From: JAXGQD01 sp964401615
GTDB taxonomy: Bacteria > Bacillota > Clostridia > Saccharofermentanales > Fastidiosipilaceae
DNA: 19,928 bases
NCBI GenBank assembly: GCA_964401615.1
Contig: CAYNZF010000038.1
Location: 1-19,928 of the forward strand
Direction of reading: 5' to 3'
Within the stretch, counting starts at the first letter, position 1. Each line of letters opens with the position of its first letter. The position numbers were made by a program, and so were the translations under genes. A model generated the notes under the pieces. It had not been told where the DNA came from and made no database searches. It worked only from the letters and a program-made list of their open reading frames with translations. Below are positions 15,223 through 19,928 of the stretch, piece after piece.

Positions 15223-15252
15223 CAAAAAAGGCCCGGTTAAACCGGACCTTTG
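15223..15252 (-). terminator. Intrinsic terminator after rubrerythrin
   Basis: A ten-base-pair stem with one G-U pair (15229-15238 with 15240-15249) is followed on the minus strand by a T-run at 15224-15229. It lies about 30 bases after the rbr stop and separates rbr from the acyltransferase. Confidence 0.88.
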
Positions 15253-15279
15253 ATGTCGGATTATGTGAGCAGCATGAAA

Positions 15280-15834
15280 TTAATAGTTTTCAGCTCTGAT
15301 AAAGAAGTATGCTTCAGCATGTTGGCAAACAGGGCATACTTTAGGAGGATTCTTACCGACAACCAGATGTCCGCATTCTTTACACTGCCAAATGGTATCG
15401 CCATCTCTTGAGAAAACGATGCCGTTCTCGATGTTACTGAGCAGTTTCAAGTATCTTTCTTCATGTTTTTTCTCGATTGCTGCGACCATGTCAAACTTGG
15501 CTGCGACCTGGGTGAAACCTTCTTCTCTGGCGTCAGCGGCCATTTTTACATACATGTCGGTCCACTCATAGTTCTCACCGTCGGCAGCGTCTTTAAGATT
15601 GACTGTCGTTACGGGAACATCGCCATCATGTAAAAATTTGAACCATTGTTTCGCATGCATACGTTCATTCAAAGAAGTTTCTGTAAACAAATCCGAAATC
15701 TGAACATAACCTTCTTTTTTAGCAGCGCTGGCATAATAGCTATACTTGTTGGTTGCTTGGGATTCCCCGGCGAAAGCGTCTTGCAAATGTTTCTCTGTCT
15801 TTGTACCCTTCAGTTCTTTCAGATCTCTTGCCAT
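15280..15834 (-). CDS. rbr: Rubrerythrin
   Basis: Rubrerythrin reduces hydrogen peroxide to water in the cytosol of anaerobes, with electrons entering through its rubredoxin-like iron site. The 184 residues show the diiron four-helix bundle ligands E23, E57, H60, E87, E90, E121 and H124 (in FAGESQA, NERMH, GENYEW and IEKKHEERY), then the C-terminal Fe(Cys)4 site CKEC (151-154) and CPVC (167-170). The ATG at 15834 follows AGAGG by seven bases; upstream in-frame codons to 15876 are leader sequence. It is a single-gene unit with its own promoter, a long leader of about 80 bases, a Fur-family-like box and a terminator. Confidence 0.96.
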   Translation of the reverse strand: MARDLKELKGTKTEKHLQDAFAGESQATNKYSYYASAAKKEGYVQISDLFTETSLNERMHAKQWFKFLHDGDVPVTTVNLKDAADGENYEWTDMYVKMAADAREEGFTQVAAKFDMVAAIEKKHEERYLKLLSNIENGIVFSRDGDTIWQCKECGHLVVGKNPPKVCPVCQHAEAYFFIRAENY

Positions 15835-15883
15835 GATTAACCTCTTTCTTTTACAGCATGTCAATTTTATTTTCATGCAGTGG

Positions 15884-15896
15884 ATTGATAATCAAT
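15884..15896. promoter_or_regulatory. Palindrome ATTGAT-A-ATCAAT in the rbr leader
   Basis: A perfect 13-base dyad lies about 20-32 bases after the predicted rbr transcription start. The core resembles Fur-family operators, but the half-site ATTGAT is not a standard one. It could be a second, weaker site of the same regulator that uses 15953-15967. Confidence 0.35.
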
Positions 15897-15922
15897 AAAC
15901 TTTACGTTTATTAGTTGAACCT

Positions 15923-15951
15923 ATTCTAGCATTGAGCAATTTTTGCTTCAA
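15923..15951 (-). promoter_or_regulatory. Promoter for rubrerythrin
   Basis: TTGAAG (15946-15951) and TAGAAT (15923-15928) are spaced by 17 bases on the minus strand. Start near 15916. It is flanked by two palindromes. Confidence 0.65.
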
Positions 15952-15952
15952 G

Positions 15953-15967
15953 TAGTAATTATTACTA
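15953..15967. promoter_or_regulatory. Fur-family-type operator, 7-1-7 palindrome
   Basis: TAGTAAT-T-ATTACTA is a perfect 15-base palindrome in the 7-1-7 layout known for Fur, PerR and Zur boxes of Firmicutes. It ends one base before the rbr -35 box. By half-site, it matches the Bacillus Zur consensus TCGTAAT at six of seven bases, and PerR (TTATAAT) and Fur (TGATAAT) at five. The regulator is not identifiable from this alone; rubrerythrin context favours PerR. Confidence 0.55.
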
Positions 15968-16001
15968 TTAAGCAAAATTAGTCTTGTCTAACCTGAAGTA
16001 A

Positions 16002-17363
16002 TTATTTTTGGCAAAGATACTCAGCAGAAGACTGGACTTGAGCGCGCAGTTTTTCCAAATCAAAAGAGATGGCCTCCCCATGATCGATCAACAGCTTGCC
16101 GGCCACACCGACGGACTCAATCGCGGAACGATCTGCGCTGTAAACAATTGCGGATAAGAGATTGTGCTCCGGCCAAAAACCCGGTGAATCTCTAAAATTA
16201 AGGACTTGAAAATCGGCCAGGGCGCCTTCCCTGACTGTCCCGCCATCAGGATAGCCCAGTGCGGCATAGCCCCAGGAGGTAGCCATCAGGAAAGCATCCG
16301 CAGCACGTAGCGCGATGGGGTTCAGGTCGGGGAGTTTCCCCAGCAAAGCAGCCAGACGCAAGTCGCTGTAAAAATCAAGCTTGTTGCTGCTCGAAGGCCC
16401 ATCTGTGCCCAAAGCGAGCTTTAAGCCGTAATCGAGATAACGCTGCGCGGGCATGATACCGCTGGCCAGCTTCATGTTACTGGCCGGGTTATGCACCAAA
16501 TAAGTTGGGCTGTTTTTTAAGATCTCCAACTCAGTTTCGTCAAGATGAATGGCATGGGCAGCCATCGTGGGCTGTTTGAAAAAGCCCCTTGCAAATAGAA
16601 ACTGAGTCGGTCTTTGTCCATATTTAGCAATCGTGTCTTCCACTTCCTGCCTGGTTTCTGCGAGATGTACTTGGACAGCGATGTCCAGACGATTCGCATA
16701 CTCAGCCAAGTCAGCATAGGCTGCTTCCGGATATAAGTACGGTGAATGGACGAGTAAACTGCTGCGCAGCAAACCATTACCGGCTCCGTGGTAACGTTCG
16801 ACTAATTCCTGAACTTGCTTGAAGTCCCGCATTTTGTAAGAATCCGCGGTGAGATCGATTGCACCGATTGAAAAATTGAGTCTGAAGCCCTTTTTTAAGG
16901 CTAATTCTGCGGTGACATGGGGAAAAAAGTACATGTCGGCCGAAGCCGTCGTACCGCTCTGCAGCAGCTCCAAAATGCCCAGTTCGCTGCCGCAGGCGAC
17001 ATCTTCTTCACGAAGTCTGTCCTCTTTGGGAAAAATCTCATTAAATAGCCAATCATGCAGGCTTTTGTCATCCGCGGCGTTACGCAGCAGTGTCATCGCC
17101 AGGTGGGCGTGGGCGTTCGCGAAACCCGGTAAAAGCAGCCGGTCCTGTCCTGCGTAATTGCGGATTTTTAGGTCGTGCTGTGAGTTGTCCTGCTGATAAC
17201 TTGACAATTTACGCAGTGCTTCCTCTTTTGAAGGACCGACATAGGCAAAACGTTCCCCCGACACAAGCACATACTGATGGTTCAACAGTTCTACGTTCAA
17301 ACCACTCTTGTCTGCGGTGAGCACCCGAACATCTTCGAAGAGGAGCGCTTGCTGATCAGTCAT
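16002..17363 (-). CDS. mtaD: Amidohydrolase, MTA/SAH deaminase-like (MtaD/SsnA family)
   Basis: This metal-dependent cytosolic deaminase family acts on 5'-methylthioadenosine, S-adenosylhomocysteine or related aminopurines. In 453 residues, the metal-site motifs are NAHAH (H85, H87), HLAET (H233, E236), AAHAIH (H270) and GTDG (D321). MTLLRNAADDKSLHDWL (90-106) and DMYFF (143-147) are typical of the MtaD branch. The ATG at 17363 stands eight bases from the ten-N gap, which hides any ribosome site and the link with secA. The end lacks a convincing terminator before the rbr regulatory region. Substrate is assigned from family resemblance; a related deaminase is possible. Confidence 0.85.
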   Translation of the reverse strand: MTDQQALLFEDVRVLTADKSGLNVELLNHQYVLVSGERFAYVGPSKEEALRKLSSYQQDNSQHDLKIRNYAGQDRLLLPGFANAHAHLAMTLLRNAADDKSLHDWLFNEIFPKEDRLREEDVACGSELGILELLQSGTTASADMYFFPHVTAELALKKGFRLNFSIGAIDLTADSYKMRDFKQVQELVERYHGAGNGLLRSSLLVHSPYLYPEAAYADLAEYANRLDIAVQVHLAETRQEVEDTIAKYGQRPTQFLFARGFFKQPTMAAHAIHLDETELEILKNSPTYLVHNPASNMKLASGIMPAQRYLDYGLKLALGTDGPSSSNKLDFYSDLRLAALLGKLPDLNPIALRAADAFLMATSWGYAALGYPDGGTVREGALADFQVLNFRDSPGFWPEHNLLSAIVYSADRSAIESVGVAGKLLIDHGEAISFDLEKLRAQVQSSAEYLCQK

Positions 17364-17370
17364 TTATACT

Positions 17371-17380
17371 NNNNNNNNNN
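17371..17380. other. Assembly gap of ten N
   Basis: Ten unresolved bases lie between the end of secA and the start of the amidohydrolase. The true length may differ. The last secA codons and stop, and the ribosome site of the amidohydrolase, fall here. Confidence 0.97.
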
Positions 17381-19928
17381 CAGCATTTTTTATACTTCTT
17401 GCCGCTGCCACAGGGACAGGGATCGTTGCGGCCGACTTTGCGGGCATCGCGTTTTACAGGTTGAATGTCTTCCTTCGTTTTCGCTGCGGCTGTGCTTCTC
17501 ATAGGGGATGCGATGCCGGGCTGGTTCTGAGAAGGCTGTTCAGCTGCAGACGCACTTTCAATCGCTGATGCTTCCTCGACGTGTTTCTCCTGAAGGTTTT
17601 TAGCTTGAGCCTTCCGTTCGAGCGGGTGATTTGTTTCGAAATGAGCTCTCATCATGACCTTAACAGCGTGTTCCGTGATTGAGTGATTCATCTCCTCAAA
17701 CATCTCGAATCCTTCGCGTTTGTATTCGATTACCGGATCGTGCTGCGCATAACCGCGCATGCCGATGGAATTTCTCAGATCGTCCATGGCGTCAATGTGA
17801 TCCATCCAACGCGAATCCACGCTCTGCAGCATCACGACACGTTCAGCTTCACGCATAAACTCCGCCGAACCCAGTTCTTCTTCCCGGGCCTGATAGCGCT
17901 CGAGCGCTTGTTCGGTCAGCAGTTGAGAAAATTCTTCCGCCATAAGTTCCGGCCGGAGCTTGTTTTGCATCAAATCAACGATGATCGGCAAAGCCCCAAA
18001 CTCGTCCAGTAAAGGCCGGGCAATTTTCTGTTTGTCCCAAAGCTCGTAGCTTTGGTCCAGGGGGCAGTGTTCCAAAACCATGCTTTCCGCGGTATCGCTG
18101 ATCATGCGGATGTATGTGTCATGCAAGTCCTGACCATCCAGTACCTGGCGTCTTTGAGCGTAAATGACCTCTCTTTGTTGATTCATGACGTCATCGTACT
18201 CAAGAACATGTTTTCGAATACCGAAGTTGCGCCCTTCAACCCGTTTCTGGGAACTCTCGATCGAGCTTGTCAGCATGCGGTGTTCAATCTGCATGTCTTC
18301 GTCCACACCGAAACGGTCGAAGAGTGACGCCATGCGTTCACCACCAAACAGTCTCAGTAAATCGTCTTCCAGGGAGAGGTAGAACTTGCTTTTACCCGGG
18401 TCACCTTGACGGCCTGCACGACCGCGCAGCTGGTTGTCAATACGTCTCGATTCATGCCGTTCCGTACCTATGATGTAGAGGCCGCCCGCTGCGATGACCT
18501 TATCTTTTTCAGCTTGGGTCTCTTTGGCAAAAGCCCTTTCGAGCTCGATAAATTTCTTGCGAACATCGAGGATGGCGACATCATCGGTTTCGTTGTGCGT
18601 GGTTGATTCCTCAATAAGTTCATCTGAATAGCCGAGTTTTTTCAGCTCTTGCTTGGCCATAAACTCAGAGTTACCGCCGAGCAGAATATCGGTACCACGA
18701 CCTGCCATGTTTGTCGCGATGGTCACTGCCCCGTAACGTCCTGCCTGTGCGACGATTTCAGCCTCCCGCTCATGGAGCTTAGCGTTCAGCACGCTGTGGT
18801 GAACATTGTAGCGTTTGAATAATTTGGACAAAAGTTCCGATTTTTCAACAGAAACGGTACCGATCAAGAGGGGTTGACCGATTTCATGTGCGGCCATCAC
18901 TTCCTTCATCAGGGATTCGTACTTTCCGTTTTGGGTCTTGTAAACAGCATCGGCGAGATCCACGCGAATTAATGGTTTATTGGTGGGAATGGTAATAACA
19001 TCAAGGTTATAAATTGAACGAAATTCTTCTTCTTCGGTCAAAGCGGTACCGGTCATACCGGACAGCTTTTTATACATTCTGAAATAATTTTGGAAAGTGA
19101 TGGTCGCAAGCGTTTTACTTTCATTCTTAACCATGACATTTTCTTTGGCTTCAATGGCTTGATGCAGGCCGTCGCTGTATCGTCTGCCAAACATCAAGCG
19201 GCCGGTGAAGTCGTCAACAATTACGATTTCACCATCTTTGATGACGTATTGATCATCTAAATGCATGGTACCGTTGGCTTTCAAGGCGTTGTTGATATAA
19301 TGCTGCAGTTCAAAATTTGATTCATCACCCAGGTTACTGACCTTGAAATACTTTTCAGCCTTCTCGACACCGTTAGGAGTCAGGGTGGCCGTCTTCGCTT
19401 TTTCATCAACCACGTAGTCAGCATCACCGGAAATTTCGGTGATGTCCATTTTCGCGTCCTGTTCAGCGACAACAAAGATTTTTAAGCGCTTAACGAAACT
19501 GTCCGCCTGTTGATACATGTCAGTCGATTCATCGCCCTGTCCGGAAATGATGAGCGGCGTGCGGGCTTCATCGATGAGGATGCTGTCAACTTCGTCCACG
19601 ATGGCAAAAGTATGGCCTCTTTGGACCATGTCTTCTTTGTATGTCACCATGTTGTCACGCAAATAATCGAAACCAAACTCATTGTTGGTTCCGTAGGTCA
19701 CATCGCTGGTGTAAGCTTTCCGCCGTTCGCTTTTCGAAATTCCGTGGACAATAAGTCCAACTGAGAGACCTAAATAGCGATAAACTTTACCCATCCATTC
19801 AGAGTCACGTTTGGCCAAATAATCGTTGACCGTTACGACATGAACACCCTCACCGGTCAGCGCGTTTAGGTACACCGGCAAGGTGGCGACCAGAGTCTTG
19901 CCTTCACCGGTTCTCATCTCAGCGATGC
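17381..19928 (-). CDS. secA: Preprotein translocase ATPase SecA, both ends incomplete
   Basis: SecA drives proteins through the SecYEG channel with ATP. The visible part begins at IAEMRTGEGKT (Walker A) and continues with VDEVDSILIDEARTP, the GMTGTA segment, NMAGRGTDI and the arginine-rich ERHESRRIDNQLRGRAGRQG of the second motor domain, then the helical scaffold. A variable Ala/Glu/Gln-rich linker leads to the SEC-C zinc motif CPCGSGKKYKKC at 17383-17418. About 100 N-terminal residues lie beyond the right edge. The frame stays open up to the N gap; the last base pair TG before it would fit the family's usual second cysteine. The true end is unknown. Reading on through the N into SIND is an artefact. 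Confidence 0.97.

Noticed and set aside
15835..15876. N-terminal extension of rubrerythrin to 15876
   Set aside because: The extra residues do not match the family, while ATG at 15834 has AGAGG at the right distance and gives the normal length.
15854..15877. Hairpin GCATG/CATGC in the rbr leader
   Set aside because: Only five base pairs with a long loop; too weak to call a regulatory RNA.

Overview
The window looks like a chromosomal stretch of an anaerobic, Gram-positive Firmicute of the class Clostridia. The pointers are a clostridial-type HemZ, SepF, a SecA with a C-terminal SEC-C zinc motif, rubrerythrin, a Met_gamma_lyase-family protein, a TIGR01906/DUF1461 membrane protein, a PlsC-like acyltransferase with a zinc ribbon, and a clostridial HlyD-like protein next to yggS and sepF. 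A run of ten N at 17371-17380 shows it comes from a draft assembly. Species cannot be read from the sequence.

The layout is almost entirely minus-strand, so transcription runs from high to low coordinates. Only a partial tRNA-Arg at the left edge is on the plus strand; it converges on the ppk operon across a shared bidirectional terminator. From right to left: secA (5' end outside the window) and an MtaD-like amidohydrolase, separated by the N gap; rubrerythrin as a single-gene unit with a Fur-family-type 15-bp palindrome just upstream of its promoter; an acyltransferase whose promoter abuts the start codon (possible leaderless mRNA); tRNA-Lys(CTT) with a perfect consensus promoter; a cell-division-type cluster of Met_gamma_lyase protein, HlyD-like protein, yggS and sepF; a tightly overlapping five-gene operon of thioesterase, DUF1461 protein, HAD phosphatase, DUF3810 protein and hemZ; and an aroK-like, ppx, ppk operon.

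The genes cover ordinary cell functions: polyphosphate synthesis and breakdown (ppk/ppx), porphyrin synthesis (hemZ), division (sepF), PLP homeostasis (yggS), lipid acylation, peroxide defence (rbr), nucleoside salvage or detoxification (mtaD) and protein export (secA). TTG and GTG starts are common, usually with a Shine-Dalgarno sequence and often in four- to eight-base stop/start overlaps, suggesting translational coupling. Every gap between genes is shorter than 300 bases.

I see no transposon, phage, CRISPR array or defence island, and no strong case for a new system. The most useful points for follow-up are regulatory (the palindrome at rbr, the leaderless candidate, matched sequence blocks upstream of sepF and the thioesterase) and biochemical (a divergent Ppx, a Ppk with extra charged segments, an AroK-like kinase with an altered substrate loop).
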